In this document: piece after piece, positions 1 through 8,595 of the stretch
Layout: each line of letters starts with the position of its first letter
Position numbering within the stretch: the first letter of the stretch is position 1
DNA from: Herbaspirillum sp. Sphag64
GTDB lineage: Bacteria > Pseudomonadota > Gammaproteobacteria > Burkholderiales > Burkholderiaceae_D
Assembly (NCBI RefSeq): GCF_014192645.1
Contig: NZ_JACHYE010000021.1
Coordinates: forward strand, 1-39,795
Length of the DNA stretch: 39,795 bases
Reading direction: 5' to 3'
Program-made: the position numbers and the translations under genes
Notes under the pieces: model-generated
What the model was told of the DNA's origin: nothing
The model's input: the letters and a program-made list of their open reading frames with translations, nothing else
Databases searched by the model: none

Positions 1-92
1 TCGCGATGGAAGAAGGTCTGCGTTTCGCGATTCGTGAAGGCGGCCGTACTGTTGGTGCAGGCGTTGTTGCAAGCATCCTGCCTGACGCGTAA
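1..92 (+). CDS. tuf: Elongation factor Tu, 3' end only (tuf copy 1)
   Basis: Only the last 29 codons are in the window; the first whole codon is at position 3 and the TAA stop at 90-92. The residues read AMEEGLRFAIREGGRTVGAG and end VVASILPDA, the conserved C-terminal barrel of EF-Tu, the GTPase that carries aminoacyl-tRNA to the ribosome. A short tail after SIL replaces the usual end. The following tRNA-Trp, secE and nusG are the classic neighbours of the tufB copy. A second tuf begins at 39653 in the same orientation, so the window is framed by two directly repeated copies. The 5' part is outside, so completeness cannot be judged. Confidence 0.95.
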   Translation, partial: AMEEGLRFAIREGGRTVGAGVVASILPDA

Positions 93-110
93 TAAATGAA
101 GTAGCAGTTT

Positions 111-146
111 GCCGCAGCGTGGAATCTAAACTTTTCGCGCTGCGGC
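111..146 (+). terminator. Possible hairpin downstream of tuf
   Basis: Perfect 9-bp arms GCCGCAGCG (111-119) and CGCTGCGGC (138-146) flank an 18-nt loop. There is no T-tract after the second arm, so it is a weak terminator candidate. It may instead be a processing hairpin between tuf and tRNA-Trp. Confidence 0.35.
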
Positions 147-173
147 ATTCGTGTCTCAATCAAGTGTTTTCGT

Positions 174-249
174 AGGGGCGTAGCTCAATTGGCAGAGCGT
201 CGGTCTCCAAAACCGAAGGTTGGGGGTTCGATGCCCTCCGCCCCTGCCA
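174..249 (+). tRNA. trpT: tRNA-Trp (anticodon CCA)
   Basis: A complete cloverleaf is visible. The acceptor arms are AGGGGCG (174-180) and CGCCCCT (239-245), with discriminator G and an encoded CCA at 247-249. The anticodon stem TCGGT/ACCGA closes the loop CTCCAAA with anticodon CCA at 207-209, and the T-arm carries GGTTCGA. It lies between tuf and secE, the usual place for tRNA-Trp in beta- and gammaproteobacteria, and is probably processed from the tuf-secE transcript. Confidence 0.97.
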
Positions 250-284
250 CCGAATCAGGTGAGTAGGGTACTGAAAGTAAAACA

Positions 285-665
285 ATGTCTAACCAGTCTG
301 TACAAGCCGTCAGCACGTCGAGTGATAAGCTCAAGGTTGCATTAGCGATCGTGGCAGTCCTCGCTGGTGTCGTTGGTTTTTTTGTATTGTCCAGTCAAGC
401 AACGGCTGTACGTGCGCTAGCCCTAGTGGCTGGTTTGCTGGTGGCAGTAGGTTTTGCCTGGACCTCGGCTCAAGGTCGTGGTTTCATCGGCTTTGCCAAG
501 GAAGCAGTACGCGAAACCAAAAAAGTTGTCTGGCCGACTCGTAAAGAAGCGATGCAGATCACGGCGATTGTGTTCGTCTTTGTGTTGATCATGGCAATCT
601 TCCTTTGGGGTACGGACAAATTGCTCGAATTCCTCTTGTACGACGTAATTTTGGGCTGGAAATAA
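285..665 (+). CDS. secE: Preprotein translocase subunit SecE
   Basis: SecE is the essential small inner-membrane subunit that clamps SecY in the SecYEG protein-export channel. The 126-residue product has the long proteobacterial form. Two hydrophobic helices lie near residues 18-36 and 40-60. An amphipathic segment with the conserved stretch [13 protein letters not shown] follows at about residues 77-89, then a third transmembrane helix at about 92-116. That E-V-WPTR-E motif is diagnostic. It lies 35 nt after tRNA-Trp and 2 nt before nusG, the usual secE-nusG pair. No strong Shine-Dalgarno is seen before the ATG. Confidence 0.97.
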   Translation: MSNQSVQAVSTSSDKLKVALAIVAVLAGVVGFFVLSSQATAVRALALVAGLLVAVGFAWTSAQGRGFIGFAKEAVRETKKVVWPTRKEAMQITAIVFVFVLIMAIFLWGTDKLLEFLLYDVILGWK

Positions 666-667
666 AC

Positions 668-1258
668 ATGAGCGATAGCACGCAAGATAGCGCACCGGTT
701 GGTGCGCAAAGCGTTTCAGGCGTGAGTAAAAAGCGCTGGTACGTGGTACATGCATATTCCGGCATGGAAAAAAGTGTGCAGCGCGCACTGACTGAGCGTA
801 TTGATCGCGCAGGCATGCAAGATCAATTTGGCCAAATTCTGGTGCCGACTGAAGAAGTCGTTGACGTCAAGAATGGCCACAAGTCGGTTACTGAACGTCG
901 TTTCTTCCCAGGTTATGTACTGGTTGAAATGGAAATGACGGACGAGACCTGGCATCTGGTGAAAAATACTAGCAAGGTCACCGGATTTATCGGTGGTAAG
1001 TCGAATCGTCCAACACCGATTCCGCCGCATGAAGTCGACAAGATCATGCAGCAAATGCAAGATGGCATTGAAAAGCCGCGTCCAAAGGTGTTGTACGAAG
1101 TGGGCGAAATGGTTCGTATCAAGGATGGTCCATTTACCGATTTCAACGGCAACGTGGAAGAAGTGAATTACGAAAAATCCCGTGTGCGTGTCTCAGTGAC
1201 TATTTTCGGTCGTGCAACACCAGTCGAACTCGAGTTCGGCCAGGTCGAAAAAGTTTAA
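668..1258 (+). CDS. nusG: Transcription termination/antitermination protein NusG
   Basis: NusG binds the RNA polymerase clamp, suppresses pausing, and links polymerase to Rho or to ribosomal protein S10. The product is 196 residues. A variable 20-residue leader precedes the NGN domain ([18 protein letters not shown], about residues 21-130). A C-terminal KOW domain follows ([20 protein letters not shown], about 143-196). The start is the ATG at 668, two bases after the secE stop. The same frame stays open further upstream inside secE, but that extension has no family similarity. It is slightly longer than the 181-residue E. coli protein because of the N-terminal extension. Confidence 0.97.
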   Translation: MSDSTQDSAPVGAQSVSGVSKKRWYVVHAYSGMEKSVQRALTERIDRAGMQDQFGQILVPTEEVVDVKNGHKSVTERRFFPGYVLVEMEMTDETWHLVKNTSKVTGFIGGKSNRPTPIPPHEVDKIMQQMQDGIEKPRPKVLYEVGEMVRIKDGPFTDFNGNVEEVNYEKSRVRVSVTIFGRATPVELEFGQVEKV

Positions 1259-1392
1259 GTCAACAAATTCAGCGCCCGCCAGAGCGCAGCAAAATGAGAA
1301 TTTCGCTCAATCAGGCAGTAGCAGAGGAGCCCCAGTAAGGTGTCGCAAGACGAATGAACAGGCGCTAACACTCAATCAACGTAGGAGCCATC

Positions 1393-1824
1393 ATGGCAAA
1401 GAAAATTATCGGTTTTATCAAGCTGCAAGTGCCAGCTGGTAAAGCAAATCCATCCCCTCCAATTGGTCCAGCGCTGGGTCAGCGCGGTCTGAATATCATG
1501 GAATTCTGCAAGGCGTTCAACGCCCAGACTCAAGGTCATGAGCCAGGTCTGCCAATTCCAGTTGTGATCACTGCGTTCGCAGACAAGTCTTTCACATTCG
1601 TGATGAAGACCCCGCCAGCAACGATCCTGATCAAGAAGGCTGCTGGTATTCAAAAGGGTTCTGCCAAGCCACATACAGATAAGGTTGGCAAGATCACACG
1701 TAAACAAGCGGAAGAAATCGCTACCCAGAAGAAGCCGGATCTTACCGCTGCTGATCTGGAAGCGGCTGTGCGTACCATCGCTGGTTCGGCACGTTCCATG
1801 GGCATCACGGTGGAGGGTCTGTAA
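1393..1824 (+). CDS. rplK: 50S ribosomal protein L11
   Basis: L11 forms the base of the GTPase-associated stalk of the 50S subunit and is needed for RelA activation by stalled ribosomes. The 143-residue product begins [20 protein letters not shown], has the proline-rich [12 protein letters not shown] loop at about 22-33, and ends with the rRNA-binding domain ([11 protein letters not shown]). Length and ends match the family exactly. A Shine-Dalgarno (TAGGAG, 1382-1387) precedes the ATG. Its TAA overlaps the rplA start by one base (TAATG), which indicates translational coupling. The 134-nt gap after nusG would be the mRNA leader where L1 represses this pair in other bacteria; I could not identify the site with confidence. 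Confidence 0.98.
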   Translation: MAKKIIGFIKLQVPAGKANPSPPIGPALGQRGLNIMEFCKAFNAQTQGHEPGLPIPVVITAFADKSFTFVMKTPPATILIKKAAGIQKGSAKPHTDKVGKITRKQAEEIATQKKPDLTAADLEAAVRTIAGSARSMGITVEGL

Positions 1825-2519
1825 TGGCTAAGTTAACCAAACGCGCAAAAGCAATGCAAGGCAAGATCGATAGCACCAAGTCCTACGCTTTCGATAACGC
1901 TGTCGCACTGGTCAAGGAATTTGCCACTGCCAAATTCAATGAGTCGATCGACGTGGCGATCCAACTCGGCGTTGACGCCAAGAAGTCGGATCAGGTCGTT
2001 CGCGGTTCCGTCGTGTTGCCAGCTGGCACCGGCAAGACCGTTCGTGTCGCTGTATTTGCTTCCGGCGAAAAGGCTGAGCAAGCCAAGGCTGCAGGTGCGG
2101 ACGTTGTTGGTATGGAAGATCTGGCTGAACAAGTCAAGGCTGGCAACATGCCTTTCGACATCGTGATCGCCTCCCCAGACACCATGCGTATCGTTGGTAC
2201 CCTGGGTCAAATCCTGGGCCCACGTGGCCTGATGCCAAATCCAAAGGTTGGCACTGTCACTCCTGACGTCGCAACAGCGGTCAAGAATGCCAAGGCTGGT
2301 CAAGTTCAGTACCGTACCGATAAGGCTGGTATCGTGCACGCGACTATCGGTCGCAAGTCGTTCTCCGACGCCGATCTGAAGTCGAATCTGGTTGCACTGC
2401 TGGACGCACTGAGCAAGGCAAAGCCTGCTACCAGCAAGGGTGTTTACCTGCGTAAGGTTGCGCTGTCGTCCACTATGGGCGCAGGCGTACGTGTGGATCA
2501 AACCTCGCTGGCCGCTTAA
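1824..2519 (+). CDS. rplA: 50S ribosomal protein L1
   Basis: L1 builds the mobile L1 stalk of the 50S subunit, which helps move deacylated tRNA out of the E site. In other bacteria it represses its own operon by binding the L11-L1 mRNA leader. The 231-residue product has the usual two-domain layout: domain I at the two ends, domain II in the middle. The signature stretches [32 protein letters not shown] and GKKS-like [11 protein letters not shown] are present. The start overlaps the rplK stop by one base. Length is typical (E. coli 234). Confidence 0.98.
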   Translation: MAKLTKRAKAMQGKIDSTKSYAFDNAVALVKEFATAKFNESIDVAIQLGVDAKKSDQVVRGSVVLPAGTGKTVRVAVFASGEKAEQAKAAGADVVGMEDLAEQVKAGNMPFDIVIASPDTMRIVGTLGQILGPRGLMPNPKVGTVTPDVATAVKNAKAGQVQYRTDKAGIVHATIGRKSFSDADLKSNLVALLDALSKAKPATSKGVYLRKVALSSTMGAGVRVDQTSLAA

Positions 2520-2846
2520 GTAAAGAATCAAGTCCTCGCTCCTGTCGAAAGATAGTGGCGAGGCAAATCTTTGGGCTGAAGCACTTTGTCAATCAAAGTG
2601 CTTCAGGCAATCAAAGACCGTTGGGCGGCGTGTCGCAGTCAGGCACAAAGTTAAAAATTTCAACGATGAAAATCTTGATGACCCAACGCAGATGGTGAAC
2701 CCGAACAAGTTTTGTAGTCTCGCGCAGTGTTGTTAGTCTTAAATGCTGCAAAGAACTCCTAACGTCGGACGCCGTGTTCGAACCGATGTGAGGCAAACAG
2801 GTTTTGTGCCTGTGTCGTCGCCAAGCATCATTTTTGGAGGTTGATC
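2520..2846 (+). promoter_or_regulatory. Long leader before rplJ (candidate L10 autoregulatory RNA)
   Basis: These 327 nt hold no convincing gene but several RNA structures. CCTCGC (2534-2539) can pair with GCGAGG (2558-2563). A perfect 13-bp hairpin follows at 2576-2606. A 10-nt long-range match, CAGGCACAAA (2640-2649) with TTTGTGCCTG (2803-2812), would close a domain of about 170 nt just upstream of the rplJ Shine-Dalgarno (GGAGG, 2836-2840). In E. coli and others the L10-L12 complex represses rplJL by binding a structured leader in this position. The assignment here is by position and foldability only. Confidence 0.55.
2576..2606 (+). other. Perfect 13-bp hairpin in rplA-rplJ gap
   Basis: Arms CTGAAGCACTTTG (2576-2588) and CAAAGTGCTTCAG (2594-2606) are perfectly complementary around the 5-nt loop TCAAT. 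No T-run follows, so it is not a standard intrinsic terminator. It could be an RNase III site, a Rho-associated hairpin or the 3' end stabiliser of the rplKA message. Confidence 0.7.
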
Positions 2847-3344
2847 TTGAGTCTCAATCTGAATGACAAAAAGGCCGTTGTCGCCGAAGTCGCTGCCAAA
2901 GTAGCAACTGCGCAGACTATCGTCGTGGCCGAATACCGTGGCATCCAGGTTGGTCACTTGACGCAACTGCGCGCCAAAGCGCGTGACCAAGGCGTGTACC
3001 TGCGCGTGTTGAAAAACACACTCGCACGTCGCGCTGTTGAGGGCACCGCATTTGCCAACCTCGCCGATGAAATGACCGGTCCGCTGATCTATTCGATCTC
3101 GGAAGATGCCGTTGCTGCAGCCAAAGTCCTCGCTGACTTTGCTAAAACCAACGACAAGCTGGTCGTCAAGGCGGGTAACTATGCCGGTAAGCAGCTGGAT
3201 AAAGCAGCTGTCACCGCATTGGCAAATATTCCAAGCCGCGAAGTTCTGCTGGCCCAGTTGTTGGGCATGATGCAGGTTCCGGTCGCTGGTTTTGCGCGTG
3301 GTCTGGCTGCTCTGGCAGCCAAGAAAGAATCCGAAGCTGCATAA
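2847..3344 (+). CDS. rplJ: 50S ribosomal protein L10
   Basis: L10 anchors the L7/L12 dimers to the ribosomal stalk and, with them, represses its own mRNA in other bacteria. The 165-residue product (E. coli also 165) starts [20 protein letters not shown] and has the conserved VAEYRGI and [16 protein letters not shown] segments. The C-terminal helix that binds L12 follows ([16 protein letters not shown]). The start is the TTG at 2847: the Shine-Dalgarno GGAGG (2836-2840) is 6 nt upstream, whereas a nearer in-frame TTG at 2841 touches it. A TTG start on a ribosomal protein gene lowers initiation and fits autoregulation. Confidence 0.95.
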   Translation: MSLNLNDKKAVVAEVAAKVATAQTIVVAEYRGIQVGHLTQLRAKARDQGVYLRVLKNTLARRAVEGTAFANLADEMTGPLIYSISEDAVAAAKVLADFAKTNDKLVVKAGNYAGKQLDKAAVTALANIPSREVLLAQLLGMMQVPVAGFARGLAALAAKKESEAA

Positions 3345-3441
3345 GGCAGTGGCTGCAGCGATGCAGCCCCCTGTTGAGCACTTCGCATTTTTGCGTCAGT
3401 ACCGATTAGATGTTATTACCGAAATAAATTAGGAGTTTCAA

Positions 3442-3819
3442 ATGGCAATTAGCAAAGACGAAATCTTGGAAGCCGTAGGCGCCTTGACCGTGTTGGAATT
3501 GAATGACCTGGTAAAGGCATTCGAAGAGAAGTTTGGTGTTTCCGCTGCAGCAATGGCTGTTGCTGGTCCTGCAGGTGGCGCTGGTGCTGCTGCAGCTGCT
3601 GAAGAGCAAACTGAGTTCACCGTTGTTCTGGCCGAAGTTGGCGCGAACAAGGTTGGCGTGATTAAGGCAGTTCGCGAAATCACCGGTCTGGGTCTGAAGG
3701 AAGCTAAGGATCTGGTTGACGGCGCACCGAAGCCAGTCAAGGAAGGCATCGCCAAGGCAGACGCTGAAGCAGCTAAGAAGAAGCTGGAAGAAGCTGGCGC
3801 GAAAGCAGAACTCAAGTAA
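3442..3819 (+). CDS. rplL: 50S ribosomal protein L7/L12
   Basis: L7/L12 is the multi-copy stalk protein that recruits translational GTPases. The 125-residue product has an N-terminal dimerisation/L10-binding domain ([20 protein letters not shown]). An Ala/Gly-rich hinge follows (about residues 37-53, [15 protein letters not shown]), then the C-terminal factor-binding domain with [25 protein letters not shown] at 3431-3435 precedes the ATG. It is 97 nt downstream of rplJ and presumably translated much more strongly, as its Shine-Dalgarno and ATG are stronger than the rplJ TTG start. Confidence 0.98.
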   Translation: MAISKDEILEAVGALTVLELNDLVKAFEEKFGVSAAAMAVAGPAGGAGAAAAAEEQTEFTVVLAEVGANKVGVIKAVREITGLGLKEAKDLVDGAPKPVKEGIAKADAEAAKKKLEEAGAKAELK

Positions 3820-4144
3820 TTGTTACTTGATCTGGAAACTGAGCTGGTTCGCCGGCAATAGCTTCCACCGGAGTCAAAGTACAGAGTCCTTTGAAAAAAG
3901 GATTCGGCTTTGGCTCCTTTGTCGTTTCGAAAATTTTGTATGCGGATTGGCTTTATTGCAATTCGTTTAATGCTGAGCGATTTCTTGACTGCTGATCGAT
4001 TGAATTTAACATCAGACAAGCAAGAAGGCGCGGTAGCCCTGACTGAAGGGCCGAGACTTGAGGTTTCGCTGCAACTAATCGCGACATCAAGCGATACGGG
4101 CGAGTCCTGAACTCTCTATCCTTCCTGTCACTCACGGAGTGTCC
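3820..4144 (+). other. rplL-rpoB intergenic region with attenuator/processing-like hairpin
   Basis: No gene is supported in these 325 nt. A 9-bp hairpin with GAAA tetraloop, arms GAGTCCTTT (3884-3892) and AAAGGATTC (3897-3905), lies early in the gap. The matching E. coli gap holds a partial terminator and an RNase III site that set the ratio of stalk protein to RNA polymerase; a similar role is an inference. The rest is moderately AT-rich, without a promoter I trust. Confidence 0.45.
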
Positions 4145-7100
4145 ATGCACTACTCATTTACTGAGAAGAAGCGTATTCGTAAGTCTTTTGCGAAACGCGC
4201 TAACGTCCACAACGTTCCGTTCCTGCTAGCGACTCAGATCGAGTCATACCAGACATTCTTGCAAACGGACAAAACAGCGTCCCAGCGTAAGAACGAAGGT
4301 CTGCAATCGGCCTTTACATCGATTTTCCCTATCGTTTCGCACAATGGTTTTGCGCGTCTCGAATTCCTCTCCTATGTGTTGGGCGCGCCGCCGTTCGACG
4401 TCAAGGAATGTCAACAACGTGGCCTGACCTTTGCGTCGCCGCTGCGTGCCAAGGTGCGTCTGGTGATCCTGGATAAGGAATCGCCAACCAAGCCGGTTGT
4501 CAAGGAAATGAAGGAACAGGAAGTCTACATGGGCGAATTGCCGCTCATGACGACGACCGGTTCGTTCGTTATCAACGGTACTGAGCGCGTTATCGTGTCT
4601 CAGTTGCACCGTTCCCCTGGCGTGTTCTTTGAACATGACCGCGGCAAGACCCACTCATCTGGCAAGCTGCTGTTCTCGGCGCGTATCATTCCTTACCGTG
4701 GCTCATGGCTGGACTTTGAATTTGATCCGAAGGACATCCTGTTCTTCCGCGTTGACCGTCGTCGCAAGATGCCAGTCACGATCCTGCTCAAAGCCATCGG
4801 CATGACCTCCGAGCAGATCCTCGCGAACTTCTTCGTATTTGATAACTTTGCATTGCGCGCTGATGGCGCGGACATGGAATTTGTGTCCGAGCGTCTGCGT
4901 GGCGAAGTCGCACGTTTCGACATCGCTGACAAGTCCGGCAAGGTACTGGTTGCCAAGGACAAGCGTATCAACGCCAAGCACGTGCGTGACATCGAGGCTG
5001 CAGGCATCAAGCAAATTTCCGTTCCAGAAGACTATCTGCTGGGCCGCGTGCTGGCCAAGAACATCGTCGACGGTGACACCGGTGAAATCATTGCTTCAGC
5101 CAATGACGAACTGACCGAAGAGCTGTTGGACCGCCTGCGCGAAGCCAACATTGATGCTATCCAGACCCTGTACACCAATGATCTGGATCAGGGTGGATAC
5201 ATCTCGCAAACGCTGCGCACAGACGACACTGCTGACCAGACTGCTGCCCGCGTAGCGATCTATCGCATGATGCGTCCTGGCGAACCGCCAACCGAAGATT
5301 CGGTGGAGGCGTTGTTCAACGGTCTTTTCTATAGCGAAGACCGCTACGATCTGTCGGCTGTCGGCCGCATGAAGTTCAATCGCCGTATTGGCCGTGATGA
5401 ACTGACTGGCGCCATGACCTTGTCGAACGAAGACATTCTGGCTGTGATCAAGATTCTCGTGGAACTGCGCAATGGTCGCGGCGAAGTCGACGATATCGAT
5501 CACTTGGGTAACCGTCGCGTACGTTGCGTCGGCGAACTGGCAGAAAACCAATTCCGCGCTGGTCTGGTACGTGTTGAGCGTGCAGTCAAGGAACGCCTCG
5601 GCCAAGCGGAAGCAGATAACCTGATGCCGCATGATCTGATCAATTCCAAGCCGATATCGGCCGCGATCCGTGAGTTCTTCGGTTCGTCGCAGTTGTCCCA
5701 GTTTATGGATCAGACCAACCCGTTGTCGGAAATCACCCACAAGCGTCGTGTTTCCGCTCTGGGACCTGGTGGCCTGACCCGCGAACGCGCTGGCTTTGAA
5801 GTGCGTGACGTGCACCCGACTCACTATGGTCGCGTCTGCCCGATCGAAACGCCTGAAGGCCCGAACATTGGTCTGATCAACTCGCTCGCGCTGTATGCGC
5901 GTTTGAATGAGTATGGCTTCCTCGAAACGCCTTACCGCAAGGTTGAGGGCAGCAAGGTGACCAATCAGATCGACTATCTGTCGGCAATCGAAGAAGGTCG
6001 CTACATCATCGCTCAGGCGAATGCGACCATCGACGGCTCCGGCAAACTGTCCGACGAACTGGTATCGGCGCGTGAAGCTGGTGAAACCATTCTGGTCTCG
6101 CCAGAGCGCGTTCAGTACATGGACGTTGCGCCAGGTCAGGTCGTGTCGGTTGCTGCCTCGCTGATTCCATTCCTTGAGCACGATGACGCGAACCGTGCGT
6201 TGATGGGTGCCAACATGCAACGTCAGGCTGTGCCTTGCTTGCGTCCGGAAAAACCACTGGTTGGTACCGGTATCGAGCGTACCGTGGCGGTTGACTCTGG
6301 CACCACCGTGCAAGCCCTGCGTGGCGGCGTGGTTGACTACGTCGATGCTGGTCGTGTGGTGATTCGCGTTAATGACGAAGAAGCACAGGCTGGTGAAGTC
6401 GGTGTGGATATCTACAACCTGATCAAGTACACCCGTTCTAACCAGAACACCAACATCAACCAACGTCCTATCGTCAAGGTTGGTGACCGTGTTGCCAAGC
6501 ACGACGTGATCGCTGACGGTGCGTCGACCGATCTGGGTGAGCTGGCACTGGGTCAGAACATGCTGGTCGCCTTTATGCCATGGAACGGCTACAACTTCGA
6601 AGATTCGATTCTGATCTCCGAAAAGGTCGTGGCAGATGATCGCTACACCTCGATCCACATCGAAGAATTGTCGGTTGTTGCACGTGACACCAAGTTGGGA
6701 GCGGAAGAAATCACCCGCGATATCTCCAACCTGGCCGAAAACCAACTGGCACGTCTGGATGAATCCGGTATCACTTACATCGGCGCTGAAGTCGAAGCAG
6801 GCGATACGCTGGTTGGTAAGGTGACGCCGAAGGGTGAAACCCAGCTGACACCAGAAGAAAAGCTGCTGCGCGCGATCTTCGGTGAAAAAGCGTCCGACGT
6901 GAAAGACACTTCGCTGCGCGTGCCGTCCGGTATGGTCGGTACCGTCATCGACGTGCAAGTGTTTACCCGCGAAGGTATCCAACGTGACAAGCGAGCACAA
7001 CAGATCATCGATGATGAACTCAAGCGCTATCGCCTGGACCTGAACGACCAGTTGCGTATCGTTGAAGGCGATGCCTTCCAGCGTCTGGAAAAGATGCTGA

Positions 7101-8251
7101 TCGGTAAGGTCGCCAATGGGGGCCCGAAGAAGCTGGTCAAGGGTACCAAGCTGAGCAAGGAATACCTGGACGACCTCGACAAGTATCACTGGTTCGACAT
7201 CCGTCCGGCTGACGACGATATGGCAACTGCCCTTGAAGCGATCAAGGAATCGATCGCCGAGAAGCGTCACCAGTTCGATCTGGCGTTTGAAGAGAAGCGC
7301 AAGAAGCTGACTCAGGGCGATGAACTGCCACCAGGCGTGCAAAAGATGGTCAAGGTCTATCTGGCCGTGAAGCGTCGCTTGCAGCCAGGCGACAAGATGG
7401 CCGGTCGTCACGGTAACAAGGGTGTGGTTTCCCGCATTCTGCCGATCGAAGACATGCCGCACATGGCTGACGGGACGCCAGCCGACATCGTGCTGAACCC
7501 GCTGGGTGTGCCATCGCGTATGAACGTCGGTCAGGTGCTGGAAGTCCATCTGGGTTGGGCGGCCAAGGGTCTGGGCCTGCGTATCGGCGAAATGCTGAAT
7601 GCACAGGTACAAATCGCTGAGTTGCGCAAGTTCCTGACCACGATCTACAACGAGTCCGGCAAGCAGGAAGAGCTCGACAAGTTCAGCGATCATGAAATTC
7701 TGGAACTGGCGAACAACCTGAAGAAGGGCGTCCCATTTGCAACGCCGGTGTTTGACGGTGCGCACGAATCGGAAACGCGTCGTATGCTCGATCTGGCTTA
7801 CCCAGACCACATCGCCAAGCAACTCGGTATGACCCCGTCCAAGAACCAGGTCACCATGTATGACGGCCGCACCGGTGAAGCTTTTGAGCGCACAGTGACC
7901 GTTGGCTACATGCACTACCTGAAGCTGCATCACTTAGTTGATGACAAGATGCATGCCCGTTCGACTGGTCCTTACTCGCTGGTAACTCAGCAGCCTCTGG
8001 GCGGTAAGGCACAGTTCGGTGGTCAGCGTTTCGGTGAAATGGAAGTCTGGGCACTGGAAGCTTACGGCGCATCGTATGTGCTGCAAGAAATGCTGACCGT
8101 GAAGTCAGATGACGTGAACGGCCGTACCAAGGTTTATGAAAACCTGGTCAAGGGCGACCACGTCATCGACGCTGGCATGCCAGAGTCCTTCAACGTGTTG
8201 GTCAAGGAAATCCGCTCGCTCGGTATCGATATCGATCTCGAACGCGACTGA
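4145..8251 (+). CDS. rpoB: DNA-directed RNA polymerase subunit beta
   Basis: RpoB is the beta subunit of RNA polymerase, carrying half of the active-site cleft and the rifampicin pocket. The 1368-residue product begins [20 protein letters not shown]. The rifampicin cluster starts at residue 513 ([20 protein letters not shown]) and continues [12 protein letters not shown] without any classic resistance change. The late catalytic segment [16 protein letters not shown] is intact, as is the C-terminal [18 protein letters not shown]. The ATG at 4145 is chosen over an in-frame GTG at 4139 because the Shine-Dalgarno GGAG (4136-4139) overlaps that GTG and is 5 nt from the ATG. Confidence 0.98.
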   Translation: MHYSFTEKKRIRKSFAKRANVHNVPFLLATQIESYQTFLQTDKTASQRKNEGLQSAFTSIFPIVSHNGFARLEFLSYVLGAPPFDVKECQQRGLTFASPLRAKVRLVILDKESPTKPVVKEMKEQEVYMGELPLMTTTGSFVINGTERVIVSQLHRSPGVFFEHDRGKTHSSGKLLFSARIIPYRGSWLDFEFDPKDILFFRVDRRRKMPVTILLKAIGMTSEQILANFFVFDNFALRADGADMEFVSERLRGEVARFDIADKSGKVLVAKDKRINAKHVRDIEAAGIKQISVPEDYLLGRVLAKNIVDGDTGEIIASANDELTEELLDRLREANIDAIQTLYTNDLDQGGYISQTLRTDDTADQTAARVAIYRMMRPGEPPTEDSVEALFNGLFYSEDRYDLSAVGRMKFNRRIGRDELTGAMTLSNEDILAVIKILVELRNGRGEVDDIDHLGNRRVRCVGELAENQFRAGLVRVERAVKERLGQAEADNLMPHDLINSKPISAAIREFFGSSQLSQFMDQTNPLSEITHKRRVSALGPGGLTRERAGFEVRDVHPTHYGRVCPIETPEGPNIGLINSLALYARLNEYGFLETPYRKVEGSKVTNQIDYLSAIEEGRYIIAQANATIDGSGKLSDELVSAREAGETILVSPERVQYMDVAPGQVVSVAASLIPFLEHDDANRALMGANMQRQAVPCLRPEKPLVGTGIERTVAVDSGTTVQALRGGVVDYVDAGRVVIRVNDEEAQAGEVGVDIYNLIKYTRSNQNTNINQRPIVKVGDRVAKHDVIADGASTDLGELALGQNMLVAFMPWNGYNFEDSILISEKVVADDRYTSIHIEELSVVARDTKLGAEEITRDISNLAENQLARLDESGITYIGAEVEAGDTLVGKVTPKGETQLTPEEKLLRAIFGEKASDVKDTSLRVPSGMVGTVIDVQVFTREGIQRDKRAQQIIDDELKRYRLDLNDQLRIVEGDAFQRLEKMLIGKVANGGPKKLVKGTKLSKEYLDDLDKYHWFDIRPADDDMATALEAIKESIAEKRHQFDLAFEEKRKKLTQGDELPPGVQKMVKVYLAVKRRLQPGDKMAGRHGNKGVVSRILPIEDMPHMADGTPADIVLNPLGVPSRMNVGQVLEVHLGWAAKGLGLRIGEMLNAQVQIAELRKFLTTIYNESGKQEELDKFSDHEILELANNLKKGVPFATPVFDGAHESETRRMLDLAYPDHIAKQLGMTPSKNQVTMYDGRTGEAFERTVTVGYMHYLKLHHLVDDKMHARSTGPYSLVTQQPLGGKAQFGGQRFGEMEVWALEAYGASYVLQEMLTVKSDDVNGRTKVYENLVKGDHVIDAGMPESFNVLVKEIRSLGIDIDLERD

Positions 8252-8262
8252 TTTTCCGATGA

Positions 8263-8304
8263 GGTGGAGCAGGGCTGGTAATTCGGCCCTGCTTCACCTT
8301 TTTT
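8263..8304 (+). terminator. Intrinsic-terminator-like hairpin between rpoB and rpoC
   Basis: The 13-bp stem pairs GGTGGAGCAGGGC (8263-8275) with GCCCTGCTTCACC (8286-8298), with a single G-T wobble. The loop is 10 nt, and six T residues (8299-8304) follow at once. It has all features of a Rho-independent terminator, yet lies upstream of the essential rpoC gene, so read-through, antitermination or a new promoter must serve rpoC. Confidence 0.85.
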
Positions 8305-8366
8305 GCTTTCGGCACAGCGGGCTATAACGCTGTATACTAATTGGTTCACACCAGTATCAAGCCATC

Positions 8367-8402
8367 TGCACATTGTCAAAAAGCAATATCAGACAATGTG
8401 CA
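8367..8402 (+). repeat. 11-bp inverted repeat upstream of rpoC
   Basis: TGCACATTGTC (8367-8377) and GACAATGTGCA (8392-8402) are exact reverse complements separated by 14 nt. There is no T-tract. It could be an mRNA leader hairpin or a protein-binding site. Confidence 0.6.
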
Positions 8403-8595
8403 AGCAAGTAACAAGTAGTCCCCAAGTAATTCATAAGCAGTTCAAAAGCAGCAAGGACGACCAAGTCTGTCCCGGTATCTGTGGAACCTCGCGCAAGCAA
8501 AGGCTCTCCCGCAGATGCGAACAGGGTCTAGCAGCGCGGTACGGCCACCCATCATCTCGTTATACCTAGCGTTTTCACGCTCACTGGAGTGACAC

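Larger units (their letters stand above)
8252..8595 (+). other. Unusually long rpoB-rpoC gap
   Basis: No coding sequence is convincing in these 344 nt. In order they contain a terminator-like hairpin (8263-8304), a -10-like TATACT (8333-8338) without a good -35, and a perfect 11-bp inverted repeat, TGCACATTGTC (8367-8377) with GACAATGTGCA (8392-8402). An unstructured-looking leader then runs to the rpoC Shine-Dalgarno GGAG near 8586. The gap looks like a regulatory break between the two polymerase genes. Confidence 0.6.

Noticed and set aside
605..667. N-terminal extension of NusG into secE
   Set aside because: The extension lies inside secE in another frame and matches nothing in NusG; the ATG at 668 gives a normal start.
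1259..1392. L1-binding leader before rplK
   Set aside because: Expected by analogy, but I could not fold a convincing conserved site by eye, so it is not listed as a feature.
4139..4144. GTG start of rpoB at 4139
   Set aside because: It overlaps the ribosome binding site; the ATG at 4145 fits known RpoB N-termini.
5096..7933. Very long open frame (945 codons) on the minus strand opposite rpoB
   Set aside because: It mirrors the codon pattern of rpoB, gives a protein with no recognisable motif, and has no ribosome site. Similar mirror frames lie opposite rpoC and fusA.
8303..8338. Complete promoter upstream of rpoC
   Set aside because: TATACT at 8333 is a good -10, but no -35 lies 16-18 bp upstream (TTGCTT is 24 bp away); kept only as a note within the gap.
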